A DNA stretch of 64,000 bases, taken from positions 40,427 through 104,426 of the forward strand of contig NZ_AUAP01000010.1 of assembly GCF_000428785.1 (NCBI RefSeq), in the 5' to 3' direction. This document shows, piece by piece, positions 17,995 to 25,717 of the stretch. The stretch's first letter is position 1. Each line of letters opens with the position of its first letter. The notes under the pieces were generated by a model. It had not been told where the DNA came from. It was given only the letters and a program-made list of their open reading frames with translations, and ran no database searches. Source of the stretch: Conchiformibius kuhniae DSM 17694. Lineage in GTDB: Bacteria > Pseudomonadota > Gammaproteobacteria > Burkholderiales > Neisseriaceae. The translations under genes and the position numbers were made by a program.

Positions 17995-18939
17995 ATGTTG
18001 AAACACTATTGTTTGGCAGGCTGCATGATGTTTGCCCTTGCCGCCGCCAACGCGCAAACCGCCGCGCAAACTTTGCTGAAAACAAACGAAACACCGCCCG
18101 CCGGCACGAACGGTTACGCCGCGCTGCATTTGTTCCCTTACCACACCACGCCGCAGCAGCAGGCAGAATGGCTCCGGCACCCGCACACCGCTACGGATTG
18201 GGAAAAACTGCCGCACGAAACCGATTTTGCCTGCCCAAACAAATATGACACAGACGCTTGCACCGCACACGTCCGCACGCATCTGCCCGTGTTTCAGGCA
18301 GCTTTGCCGCGACACCGTGCCGTGCTGGACAATCTTGACAGCTTGGCGCAATCCGACCACATTTCCGTGCCGCCGCAGCATTTTGAAACGGCTTTGTTGG
18401 AAACAACGCACTTTCCCGCCTACGCAACACTGCTGCAAACCGGCAGGGCGGCAGCCATCACCGAATGGCTGTCGGGCAAGGCACAAGACGCCTTGTCGCG
18501 CAGTTGCCGCCACATCAAAATCGGGCGCATGATGCTGGCACACCCGCAAGGTTTGGTGCAAAGCGCCACAGGCAACGCGCTTATCCGACAACACACGGAA
18601 TTGTTTGCACATATTTTGGCACAACACCCCGAATCGGCACACCGTTTGCCCGCAAGCTGCACGGCAGTGTTTGCGCCTTTGCCGGAACAGGACATGGGTT
18701 TGTGTCGGGCAATGAAATACGAATACCGCAGTTTGGCAAACGACATGACCGCCGACCGACCGCAAACATCGGGCATTCCGGCACGGCTTGGCGCATACTG
18801 GCATGGTTTCAAAATCAAGGTGTTGCTACGCGAAAACGCCGAACACGCCGCGTTTGTCTGCACGGACGATGCTTTGGCACAACTGCGCGGCGATGCGCCG
18901 TTTCAAACGCCCGTGCCGCGTTTTTCGCTGGGCAAGTAG
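17995..18939 (+). CDS. Hypothetical secreted protein, probably truncated by an in-frame TAG
   Basis: I do not recognise the family. The 314-residue product starts with a signal peptide (HYCLAGCMMFALAAANA) and contains several cysteines, so it is probably periplasmic. GAAAGGA lies well placed before the ATG. It is the only plus-strand gene inside the minus-strand pseudaminic acid locus, divergent from pseI. The frame ends at TAG but continues open in the same frame for another 92 codons, and the downstream part looks like a genuine C terminus. The gene is therefore likely a longer one of about 407 codons interrupted by a nonsense codon. Confidence 0.7.
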   Translation: MLKHYCLAGCMMFALAAANAQTAAQTLLKTNETPPAGTNGYAALHLFPYHTTPQQQAEWLRHPHTATDWEKLPHETDFACPNKYDTDACTAHVRTHLPVFQAALPRHRAVLDNLDSLAQSDHISVPPQHFETALLETTHFPAYATLLQTGRAAAITEWLSGKAQDALSRSCRHIKIGRMMLAHPQGLVQSATGNALIRQHTELFAHILAQHPESAHRLPASCTAVFAPLPEQDMGLCRAMKYEYRSLANDMTADRPQTSGIPARLGAYWHGFKIKVLLRENAEHAAFVCTDDALAQLRGDAPFQTPVPRFSLGK

Positions 18940-19218
18940 CTGTGGAACATGGAAATTCACACCGAATATCAGCAACACGCGCAGCAACTGCAAGACACCC
19001 GCTTACGCCTGAACGCCGTCCGCGCCCTGTTGCAGCTTTACCGACTACCCGCGCCGCCCGATGATGCCGCCGTGCAACAGGTTTTGGCGGCACACGCCAC
19101 ACCCGCCCGCGCTTTGACGTGGCACGCGGCGCAGGGGCGGATTGGCTTTACGCTTTACCGTCCGCACCCGCAAGAAAGCACAAATGCGTTTTTGCCGTTT
19201 AATAGGCAAATTCGTTAG
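18940..19218 (+). pseudogene. C-terminal continuation of the 17995 gene beyond an in-frame TAG
   Basis: This segment reads in the same frame immediately after the TAG and encodes LWNMEIHTEYQQHAQQLQDT and then RLRLNAVRALLQLYRLP, a helical stretch like C-terminal tails of other proteobacterial hypothetical proteins. An internal ATG at 18949 could start an 89-residue protein, but no ribosome-binding site precedes it. It runs 20 bases into the 3' end of the converging pseG-pseH gene. Confidence 0.55.
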
Positions 19219-20767
19219 ACGATAATTCAAAGATTTGCGTACCGTCCGCCAAAGTTTCGGGCTGTCTGAAACCGAGTTTGCGGTGCAGCCCCAAACTGGC
19301 GGCGTTGTGCGGCAACACGCGCCCGCGCACCGCCGCCACGCCCAATTCGGCAAAGGCAAAACGCAAAGCGTGCAGGCACAATGCCGTGCCGTGTCCGCGC
19401 GGGCAGTCGGGGGCGCGGTAGAAACCCCATTCCCACACGCCGTTTTCGCGGCGCGTGAAGCTGACAAAACCGCGAGCCGCGCCGTCTGCCTGATGGATTT
19501 TCATCACGAAATCGGGATTGCCGCGCTGTTTGGCAAACCAAGCAATGTGGTTTTCCCATGCGATTTCGCCCGCATCAAACATAAAACGGCGCACTTCGGC
19601 ATGGTTGCGCCACGCAAACAAACGCGCCGCATCGTCATCGCGCACATCGCGCAACACGGCGGCGGGCATCGGCGCGGTCAGATGCCGCACCACCCGCGCC
19701 ACGCCTTTGCCATCGCACAAAGCGGCGGCGGCACGGCTTTGGCGGATACGCTGCTCCGCACCGGCGCAGGCTGCCTGAAGGTCGGCGGCGGTAAAATCGG
19801 ACGGCAACACGGCGGCCGCACCCGCATCGTGCAAGGCGCGGGCGATGCCGCGCTGGTTGTCCGCCAACACCAGCAAGGCACTCGGCAAACCCGCGCAACA
19901 GCGTTCCCACGCGCTGCTGCCCGCCGCGCCCACCGCCCAATCCGCCGCCGCCAGCAATTCGCCCATATTGTCCGCCGCCGTGATGACGCGGCAGCGATAC
20001 GGCGCGGCACCGGCAAATTCGCGCACCGCCGCCAAATGCGGCGCGGCCGCGCCCATCACCGCCCGCACTTCGCAAGACGGCGGCAGCCATTGCGCCAACG
20101 CCCGCAACACGCGCAACGTAAAATTATCCTTGTCCACGCCGCCCAAACTCACCAAAACCGTGTTCAGGCAGCCTGAAACGCGCCGCGCCAAACTGCGTTC
20201 GCGCCACGCCGCAAATTCGGGTCGCAACAGCGCATAGCGCGTTCCCGCCAACACACGACCATGCGCGGGCAGCAAACCCACATAATCGGCGGCGCGGCTG
20301 CCGAGATTTTGGTCAAGCAGCACATCGGCATCGTGGCAGCGGTCGTGCAAATCGTCAATAATCAAAATCTTGGACGCGCACACGGCGCGGGCGCGGCTTT
20401 CCCACTCCGTATCCAGCGCGTAGTGGTCGCACACAATCCAGTCGGGCGCGAAATCGCGGATAATGCCCTCGCAATCGGCAGAATCCCGCGCTTGCGGCAC
20501 GCCCAGCCACGCCGAATGCGCCAAACACGATACGCCCTCCCCTGCTTGCGGGGGAGGGTTGGGGTGGGGGCTGGCGGACGGCGCGGGCAGCAAACTGCCG
20601 TCAAAACCGTTTTTCAACACCAAATCAAACAAATGCCCCGAATGTTCGCGGCAAACGAAATGCGCGGTATGCCCTTGTTCACGCAGGGATTTTGCCAAGG
20701 TCAGACAACGCATCAGATGTCCGCTTCCGATTTGCAAGGAAGCATCTGTTCGGAAAAGGAATTTCAT
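19199..20767 (-). CDS. pseG: PseG-PseH fusion: UDP-sugar hydrolase plus N-acetyltransferase of pseudaminic acid synthesis
   Basis: The 522-residue protein joins two pathway enzymes. Residues 1 to about 350 are PseG, which removes UDP from UDP-2,4-diacetamido-2,4,6-trideoxy-beta-L-altrose: FRTDASLQIGSGHLMRCLTL, IDDLHDRCHDADVLLDQN, VLVSLGGVDKDN and GAAGSSAWERCCAGLPS are visible. Residues about 367 to 522 form a GNAT acetyltransferase like PseH, which acetylates the 4-amino sugar: RDVRDDDAARLFAWRNHAEV and GHGTALCLHALRFAF. A repeat-derived insert lies in the PseG half. The start is the ATG overlapping the stop of the upstream frameshifted gene (ATGA); the open frame continues further upstream only because of that frameshift. 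Confidence 0.9.
   Translation of the reverse strand: MKFLFRTDASLQIGSGHLMRCLTLAKSLREQGHTAHFVCREHSGHLFDLVLKNGFDGSLLPAPSASPHPNPPPQAGEGVSCLAHSAWLGVPQARDSADCEGIIRDFAPDWIVCDHYALDTEWESRARAVCASKILIIDDLHDRCHDADVLLDQNLGSRAADYVGLLPAHGRVLAGTRYALLRPEFAAWRERSLARRVSGCLNTVLVSLGGVDKDNFTLRVLRALAQWLPPSCEVRAVMGAAAPHLAAVREFAGAAPYRCRVITAADNMGELLAAADWAVGAAGSSAWERCCAGLPSALLVLADNQRGIARALHDAGAAAVLPSDFTAADLQAACAGAEQRIRQSRAAAALCDGKGVARVVRHLTAPMPAAVLRDVRDDDAARLFAWRNHAEVRRFMFDAGEIAWENHIAWFAKQRGNPDFVMKIHQADGAARGFVSFTRRENGVWEWGFYRAPDCPRGHGTALCLHALRFAFAELGVAAVRGRVLPHNAASLGLHRKLGFRQPETLADGTQIFELSSNEFAY
19768..19779 (+). repeat. DNA uptake sequence within pseG-pseH
   Basis: Perfect AGGCTGCCTGAA in the PseG half of the coding sequence. 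Confidence 0.8.
20163..20177. repeat. DNA uptake sequence (15-base palindromic form) within pseG-pseH
   Basis: TTCAGGCAGCCTGAA inside the PseG coding region, a second copy in the same gene. Confidence 0.8.
20535..20570. repeat. Short GC-rich palindromic repeat inserted in frame within pseG
   Basis: A CCCTCCCCTGCTTGCGGGGG core followed by AGGGTTGGGG, nearly the same as the intergenic copies near 22051 and 31079. On the coding strand it contributes about twelve codons reading NPPPQAGEG, a residue string that interrupts the PseG fold region. Confidence 0.75.
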
Positions 20768-21306
20768 GTTCGGGCTGCCTGAAAATGGTTTAAACGTTTT
20801 TGAATTTCCGCGCATAATTGCTCTGCCGTGTACGGGCTGTCCGTTCCAATTAACGAGAAAGTCTGGGTTGAATAGCCCATTTTTTTTACTGCTTAAAGCC
20901 ATTATTTTTTGAAACCCCGACATTCGCGCCAAAAACTTTTTATCATCAAAAATATCAATTACGATAAAAGTTTGTTTACTGAATGGAGATGTTTCCAATG
21001 TCGTGATTTTTACTCCGCCAATCTCTTGCCACGCCATCAAGCCCACGCTGTACGCATGAGCATCCACAACAATGCCTTGCTCATTGATTTCAATCATGGG
21101 CGTGCTTTGCCGGAAACGTTTGACCATTTGCACCGCACAGAACCCAAAAAACAGAAAACCAACAATAGAAAAAATATATCCAAAGCACTCCCTTTTTCCA
21201 AACCGCGCATCAAAAGCCACGGGGACAGCGCACAGAAAGCCAAACCTATCAACAAATACTTGAATAATTTGGTTTTGCTTGGGTAAATTTTAATGGTTTC
21301 AAACAT
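20764..21306 (-). pseudogene. Frameshifted STM3941-family small membrane protein gene
   Basis: Three consecutive segments in alternating frames encode one recognisable protein. The N terminus is FETIKIYPSKTKLFKYLLIG with a first hydrophobic helix. After a shift near 21170-21205 comes IFSIVGFLFFGFCAVQMVKR and the soluble part. After a second shift near 20834 (CCC where CC would keep frame) comes YTAEQLCAEIQKRLNHFQAA. The first shift lacks one base and the second has one extra, so the outer parts share a frame. The original stop lies at an uptake sequence whose TGA has become CGA; the new TGA overlaps the pseG start. It could be inactive, variable, or affected by sequence errors. Confidence 0.7.
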
Positions 21307-21316
21307 TTTGTTTCCT

Positions 21317-21328
21317 TTCAGGCAGCCT
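21317..21328 (-). repeat. DNA uptake sequence at the pseF 3' end
   Basis: AGGCTGCCTGAA on the minus strand; provides the final codons and stop of pseF. Confidence 0.85.
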
Positions 21329-22007
21329 GCCATTCCGCCAGCACCCGCCACAATATTTCCGCCCGTTGCCAATCTTCTTCGGTATCAATATCCTGCACGC
21401 GGTAACGCGGTACGGGAACGGCGCACACCTCGCCCGCAAACACCGCCTTGCCCGTGCGCCACGCCGCCGCCCTGCCCCAGTAAAACTGTCCCGCATCGTG
21501 CCACGCTTCGGTCAAATCCTGCGAACGCACCGCCGCGTTTTCGGGTTGGAACATCTGCAATCTGCCCTGTTCGCAACGCAAAGCGCGTTGAATCGGAAAA
21601 GCAAACGTGGTAACGCTGACGGCGTAATCCGCGCCGCTTTCGCGCAACACCGCCGCGCCGCGCCGCAAATCGTCTGACCGCACAAACGGCGCGGTGGCAT
21701 ACAGGCAGCACACGGGCGCATCGTCCGCCACGCCCAGCGCGTTTACCGCATGGCGCATCACGTCCGAAGTGGTGGCGTAATCGTCTGCCAATTCGGACGG
21801 GCGCACAAACGGCACGTCCGCGCCGTATGCCTGCGCCGCCGCCGCGATTTCGCCATCATCAGTGGACACCAGCACCCTGTCAAAACAGCCGCTTGCCAAG
21901 GCGGTTTCAATGCTGTGCGCCAGCATCGGTTTGCCCGCAAACGGGCGGATGTTTTTGCGGGCGATGCGTTTGCTGCCGCCGCGTGCGGGGATAATGCAAA
22001 GGGTCAT
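21318..22007 (-). CDS. pseF: Pseudaminic acid cytidylyltransferase
   Basis: Activates pseudaminic acid to CMP-pseudaminic acid, the donor for glycosyltransferases. The 229-residue protein belongs to the CMP-NeuA/KdsB-like group: LCIIPARGGSKRIARKNIR at the N terminus (the nucleotide-binding loop), VLVSTDDGEIA, LYATAPFVRSDDL and a C-terminal DIDTEEDWQRAE, which is the metal-binding motif. The phrase SKRIARKNIR and the QFYWGRAAAW stretch are typical of PseF. The frame ends at the stop within an uptake sequence (WQAA). The frameshifted STM3941-type gene follows 12 bases downstream. Confidence 0.93.
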   Translation of the reverse strand: MTLCIIPARGGSKRIARKNIRPFAGKPMLAHSIETALASGCFDRVLVSTDDGEIAAAAQAYGADVPFVRPSELADDYATTSDVMRHAVNALGVADDAPVCCLYATAPFVRSDDLRRGAAVLRESGADYAVSVTTFAFPIQRALRCEQGRLQMFQPENAAVRSQDLTEAWHDAGQFYWGRAAAWRTGKAVFAGEVCAVPVPRYRVQDIDTEEDWQRAEILWRVLAEWQAA

Positions 22008-22050
22008 AATTTGATTTCCAAAAAATTTTCAGGCTGTCTGAAACATTTTG

Positions 22051-22175
22051 CTCCCTCTCCCGCTTGCGGGGGAGGGCTGGGGCGGGGGAACGGTATTGCA
22101 CGCGCAACAAACTTTTCTTTTGATTACGCCGCTTTTCCCCCACCCCGCCCCTCCCCCGCAAGCGGGAGAGGGAGG
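22051..22175. repeat. Inverted pair of GC-rich palindromic repeats upstream of pseF
   Basis: Two copies of a CTCCCTCTCCCGCTTGCGGG type unit lie in opposite orientation about 40 bases apart, giving a large potential hairpin. A degenerate uptake sequence (AGGCTGTCTGAA) sits at the left end. The same unit occurs inside pseG and near 31079. Confidence 0.75.
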
Positions 22176-22201
22176 CTTTTCTATTTTCAGGCTACTTTAG
22201 A

Positions 22202-22367
22202 GCGTGTCATCATTTAAACTTTTATTACGAATAATCAGAACAATAAAAAAATGCCGTCATTCCCGCGCAGGCGGGAATCCACTGCCCGATGCTTGGCATT
22301 TGACTTGGATTCCCGCATTCGCGGGAATGACGGTGCAGTGGCTTTCCGGTTAAATGATGACACACCC
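22202..22367. repeat. dRS3-containing intergenic element, copy 1
   Basis: The ends are GCGTGTCATCATTTAAA and its near complement TTAAATGATGACACACCC. Inside, two copies of an ATTCCCGC-N-GCGGGAAT palindrome face each other, as in Neisserial intergenic mosaic elements. It separates pseF from the Sel1-repeat gene inside the operon. Confidence 0.8.
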
Positions 22368-22373
22368 TAAACA

Positions 22374-22838
22374 TTACGGTTTCAACTCAGCTTCGCACAT
22401 CCGCACGTTGTCCGCGCTGTGCGCCGTTTGCAACTGCTCGTGCGCCGCTTTCAAATAGGCGCAACCTTTCACCTTGTCCGCCGCCACGCCGCGCCCTTCC
22501 ATATACGCTACGCCCGCATTGTTTTGCGCATCGGCATTGCCCTGCGCGGCAGCACGTTCATACCAAATCACCGCATTGCGCCAATCATCGCGGTGCATAT
22601 AATAACGCCCCATCTGATACTGGGCGGCGGCATCACCCTGACGCGCTTTCGCCAACACATCGGCGGGCGGCGCACCAACGGACGGCGGTTTGGTATCGTC
22701 CCGCACCATTCCCTGCGCGAAAGATTGCCAAGCGTGATACAGCCCCGCGCCGCCCAACAACACACCGCACACCACAAGCGGCCACACCGAACCGTGCTTG
22801 CTTTGGTACGGCGGTTTTTCCGGCAGAAAGTCAGACAT
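22374..22838 (-). CDS. Sel1-like repeat protein with one membrane anchor
   Basis: The 154-residue protein has one hydrophobic segment (VWPLVVCGVLLGGAGLYHAW) after a short basic N terminus, so it is probably inner-membrane anchored with the rest in the periplasm. Residues about 60-130 carry Sel1/TPR-like repeats: AKARQGDAAAQYQMGRYY and AAAQGNADAQNNAGVAYMEG. Such repeats mediate protein contacts. It lies between pseF and pseC on the same strand, but nothing links it directly to pseudaminic acid. Confidence 0.8.
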   Translation of the reverse strand: MSDFLPEKPPYQSKHGSVWPLVVCGVLLGGAGLYHAWQSFAQGMVRDDTKPPSVGAPPADVLAKARQGDAAAQYQMGRYYMHRDDWRNAVIWYERAAAQGNADAQNNAGVAYMEGRGVAADKVKGCAYLKAAHEQLQTAHSADNVRMCEAELKP

Positions 22839-22857
22839 CTGTGTTTACCCTTTTGTT

Positions 22858-22872
22858 TTCAGGCAGCCTGAA
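22858..22872. repeat. DNA uptake sequence at the pseC 3' end
   Basis: TTCAGGCAGCCTGAA; contains the pseC stop. Confidence 0.85.
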
Positions 22873-24025
22873 ACGCCGCCCGCAACACCCGCACCACTTC
22901 GTCCTGCTGCGCTTCGCCCAAATCAAAATACAAAGGCAAACTAATGGCTTGCGCGTAATACGCTTCCGCACTCGGAAACGCGCCCGCTTGAAAACCGAAA
23001 CGCTTGCGGTAATACGGCTGGCTGTGGACGGGAATATAATGCACATTCGCGCCGATACCGTTTTCCCGCAAATAATCAAAAACCTGTTTGCGGGTTTTGC
23101 CGCTTTCGGGGCGCACGCGCACGGGATAAAGATGCAGCGCGGAATGGTTGTCGGGATTGCGGTACGGCAAATCCAACGGCAATCCGCGCAATAATTCATC
23201 GTAACGCGCCGCCAATTGATGACGGCGGGCGACAAATTCGTCCAAACGCGCAAGCTGGCTAATGCCCAACGCTGCCTGAAGCTCGGTCATGCGGTAATTG
23301 AAGCCCAAATCAATCTGTTGGTAATACCACGCACCATCGCTGCCGCCGTCCATTTCGGCGGGGTCGCGGGTGATGCCGTGCGAACGCAGCAAGGCCATTT
23401 TCTGCGCCAGTTCGGGGCGCTTGGTGGTCGCCAAGCCGCCTTCGGCGGTGGTAATGATTTTGACGGGGTGGAAGCTGAACACGGTGATGTCGCTGTGGGC
23501 GCAGTTGCCGACTTTGCCCGCGCCGTAAGCCGCGCCGATGGCGTGCGAAGCGTCTTCAATCACGGCAAAACCGTATTGCCGCGCCAGTTCGCCGATGGCT
23601 GCCATCGCGCACGGTTCGCCGCACAGGTGGACGGGCACGACGATTTTCGGCAAACGTTTGCCTTCGCGCCGCGCCCGCGCCAATTTGTCCGCCAGCGCGG
23701 GAACGGACAAATTCAGCGTGTGCGGGTCAATGTCCACAAAATCCACGTCCGCGCCGCAATACAGGGCGCAGTTGGCGGAAGCGGTAAAGGTTATCGGCGA
23801 TGTCCACAACACATCGCCCTGCCCCAAGCCCAATGCCAGACACGCCAGATGCAGGGCGGAAGTGGCGCTATTGACGGCAACGGCGTGTGCCGCGCCGCAG
23901 TAGTCGGCAAGGGCGCGTTCAAATTCGGGGACTTTGTTGCCCTGTGTGAGAAAGTCGGATTGCAGCACGGCGGTAACGGCGGCAATGTCGGCGGGGGAAA
24001 TGGTTTGTTTGCCGTAGGGAATCAT
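22859..24025 (-). CDS. pseC: UDP-4-amino-4,6-dideoxy-N-acetyl-beta-L-altrosamine transaminase
   Basis: PLP-dependent aminotransferase acting second in pseudaminic acid synthesis, after PseB. The 388-residue protein begins MIPYGKQTISPADIAAVTAV, characteristic of PseC. VNSATSALHLACLALGLGQG, IEDASHAIGAAYG and the Schiff-base lysine region FSFHPVKIITTAEGG are all present, as is NYRMTELQAALGISQLARLD. The C terminus FQAA and its stop are formed by an uptake sequence. The Sel1 gene follows 20 bases downstream. Confidence 0.95.
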   Translation of the reverse strand: MIPYGKQTISPADIAAVTAVLQSDFLTQGNKVPEFERALADYCGAAHAVAVNSATSALHLACLALGLGQGDVLWTSPITFTASANCALYCGADVDFVDIDPHTLNLSVPALADKLARARREGKRLPKIVVPVHLCGEPCAMAAIGELARQYGFAVIEDASHAIGAAYGAGKVGNCAHSDITVFSFHPVKIITTAEGGLATTKRPELAQKMALLRSHGITRDPAEMDGGSDGAWYYQQIDLGFNYRMTELQAALGISQLARLDEFVARRHQLAARYDELLRGLPLDLPYRNPDNHSALHLYPVRVRPESGKTRKQVFDYLRENGIGANVHYIPVHSQPYYRKRFGFQAGAFPSAEAYYAQAISLPLYFDLGEAQQDEVVRVLRAAFQAA

Positions 24026-24049
24026 GGTTTTCTTTCTTTAAACAAATGT

Positions 24050-24844
24050 TCAGGCTTCCTGAAGCAGGGGCAAGCCCGTGCGTTGTGCCATTTTCTCGGC
24101 GCGTTGCCACACAAAATAGTGGTCGGTAAACACATTGCTCACGCGCCCCAACGCCCAGTCGCGGCTGCCTGAACGGGCAATCAGACGGATTTCGTGATGC
24201 CCCGTGCCATCATCATTTTTCTGCCACGCGCAGGCGATGCCGACAAAATCGTTCGCGCTACGCCGCTCGCGCACCTGCCAACGCATTTTTTGCCAAGAAA
24301 ACATGCGCAAATGAAATTCATCGGCAAGCGGTTCATAAACCAAACGCCGCGTGGACAACAAAATACCCAGCACATAGCGTAAAGCGGAACACACCACAAA
24401 CATCGTGTAAGCCGCCAACAACAGCCCCGAAAAATCTGTGTTCGTTACCAACAGCGTCCACACCGATTTGACGCACCAAGCACATAGCCACAGCAACACC
24501 ACCAAACGCACAAGCTGCCACCACCAAGCAAACGGCATCGTCCACGCACACGCGCCCTGCGGCGTTTGGCGCGGCGGAATCGGTTGCGACAACACCGCTA
24601 ATTCCGCTTCACGGTACAAACGGCGGTTGCGCCAATACACAGACACCCGCCGCGCACTCCAAAACAAATACGCCGCCGCAGGCAGCGCAAACACGCTAAA
24701 CATGACGCCGAAACGCGTTTCGCCACGCCAGCCCAGCCACAGAAAAAAGCCCAGCAACGCCGCGCCCGCCGCCGTAAACAGCAGGCGCAGCAGCAGGGAC
24801 GGCAAGGGCGCAGTTTGGGGCAATTTGGCGTGATAGCGGGTCAT
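24050..24844 (-). CDS. Hypothetical membrane protein
   Basis: I do not recognise this 264-residue protein. It has about four hydrophobic segments in two pairs: LLLRLLFTAAGAALLGFFLW with FSVFALPAAAYLFWSA, then VRLVVLLWLCAWCVKSVWTL with FSGLLLAAYTMFVVCSAL. A soluble C-terminal part of about 90 residues, rich in Trp and Arg, follows. The gene lies 24 bases from pseC and 10 bases from the next gene, so it is cotranscribed with the pseudaminic acid genes. Similar-looking conserved membrane proteins with a C-terminal soluble domain are common and uncharacterised. Confidence 0.7.
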   Translation of the reverse strand: MTRYHAKLPQTAPLPSLLLRLLFTAAGAALLGFFLWLGWRGETRFGVMFSVFALPAAAYLFWSARRVSVYWRNRRLYREAELAVLSQPIPPRQTPQGACAWTMPFAWWWQLVRLVVLLWLCAWCVKSVWTLLVTNTDFSGLLLAAYTMFVVCSALRYVLGILLSTRRLVYEPLADEFHLRMFSWQKMRWQVRERRSANDFVGIACAWQKNDDGTGHHEIRLIARSGSRDWALGRVSNVFTDHYFVWQRAEKMAQRTGLPLLQEA

Positions 24845-24854
24845 GGCAGGTTTC

Positions 24855-25685
24855 CTAAAAATGGTTTACACGAATAATTTCAATTGGATAATCGTTTTCC
24901 GCCAACATTTTCCGCAAATCAATACCGGCAGCCAAATTCTTCTGTTCAAAATCGGTGGGAAACAAACGTTGATGCCGCATGGCACGGTTTAAACTGCTTT
25001 GATAATATTGGTGCCTATCCCAAATCGTTTGATTATCTACCTTCATTTGCCGATAAGCGTCCGGATAACGGGTTTGCACTTCATAGATGCGCTCCGCCAT
25101 CACCGTCATCAAGCGTTGATGAAAATCCTCCACTTCACGGATAAAATCCGCCTCTGCCATCACAAAAACGGCTTCGCCGCGATGCTGAAAATACGGCACG
25201 CCCTCACCGTCCGTTTCGTTGCCGTTCCAATACAGATAAATTTCATCGGCATACCGCCACAAGCGGAAAACGGGCATTCCCATATAGCCGAAACTGCCAC
25301 CGAACAAGGCATAACGCATGGCTTGGTCATGGCGCTGCAATTTTTCCGCCCATTGCGCCCGTGCCAAATCATAAACTTTCGGATTCAAAAGACAAGCGTG
25401 TATCAAGTCGCTGACATTTTGCCAAGCATAAGGCAGGGCGAAACTCAGCACGTATTCATGCAAACGGGCGACATAATAATCGGGTATTTCAGGAGAAAAA
25501 CCGTTATCATATTGTTCCGCAACGATTTTCGCGTCCGCCGTCCAAATGTCGGGATTGTACGACAACAAACGCTTGCCGTTAATACAGATGTTGTAAGCAC
25601 CGTTCGTCAAATAAAACCAACCGAGAAGGTGGTTAGACTCAAGCGTTTTCTCCAAGTTTTTAAACGTGAAATCAAATAAAGGCAT
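24855..25685 (-). CDS. Hypothetical cytosolic protein, DUF5984-like
   Basis: The 276-residue protein has no signal peptide or membrane segment. Its N terminus (LFDFTFKNLEKTLE, then LLGWFYLTNGAYNICINGKRLLSY, quoted in parts) resembles the DUF5984 pattern in which a 'WFgLTdG-Y-I' motif is followed by an 'L-Y' strand. No catalytic motif is obvious. It lies between pseB and the membrane-protein gene on the same strand. Its presence in a glycan operon may be incidental, since DUF5984 genes in other genomes are often near contact-dependent or immunity-type genes; I state that from general impression only. Confidence 0.55.
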   Translation of the reverse strand: MPLFDFTFKNLEKTLESNHLLGWFYLTNGAYNICINGKRLLSYNPDIWTADAKIVAEQYDNGFSPEIPDYYVARLHEYVLSFALPYAWQNVSDLIHACLLNPKVYDLARAQWAEKLQRHDQAMRYALFGGSFGYMGMPVFRLWRYADEIYLYWNGNETDGEGVPYFQHRGEAVFVMAEADFIREVEDFHQRLMTVMAERIYEVQTRYPDAYRQMKVDNQTIWDRHQYYQSSLNRAMRHQRLFPTDFEQKNLAAGIDLRKMLAENDYPIEIIRVNHF

Positions 25686-25699
25686 CGCATTCCTTTCTT

Positions 25700-25714
25700 T
25701 TCAGGCTGCCTGAA
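25700..25714. repeat. DNA uptake sequence between pseB and the DUF5984-like gene
   Basis: TTCAGGCTGCCTGAA three bases from the pseB stop. Confidence 0.85.
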
Positions 25715-25717
25715 AAC

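Noticed and set aside
21170..21210. Programmed -1 ribosomal frameshift in the STM3941-type gene
   Set aside because: No X-XXY-YYZ slippery heptamer in the needed frame, and a second opposite shift would also be required, so mutation or sequence error is simpler.
19199..21220. A single 673-residue open frame joining a membrane segment to PseG-PseH
   Set aside because: The N-terminal part belongs to the frameshifted STM3941-type gene; PseG has its own ATG at 20767 that overlaps the expected stop of that gene.
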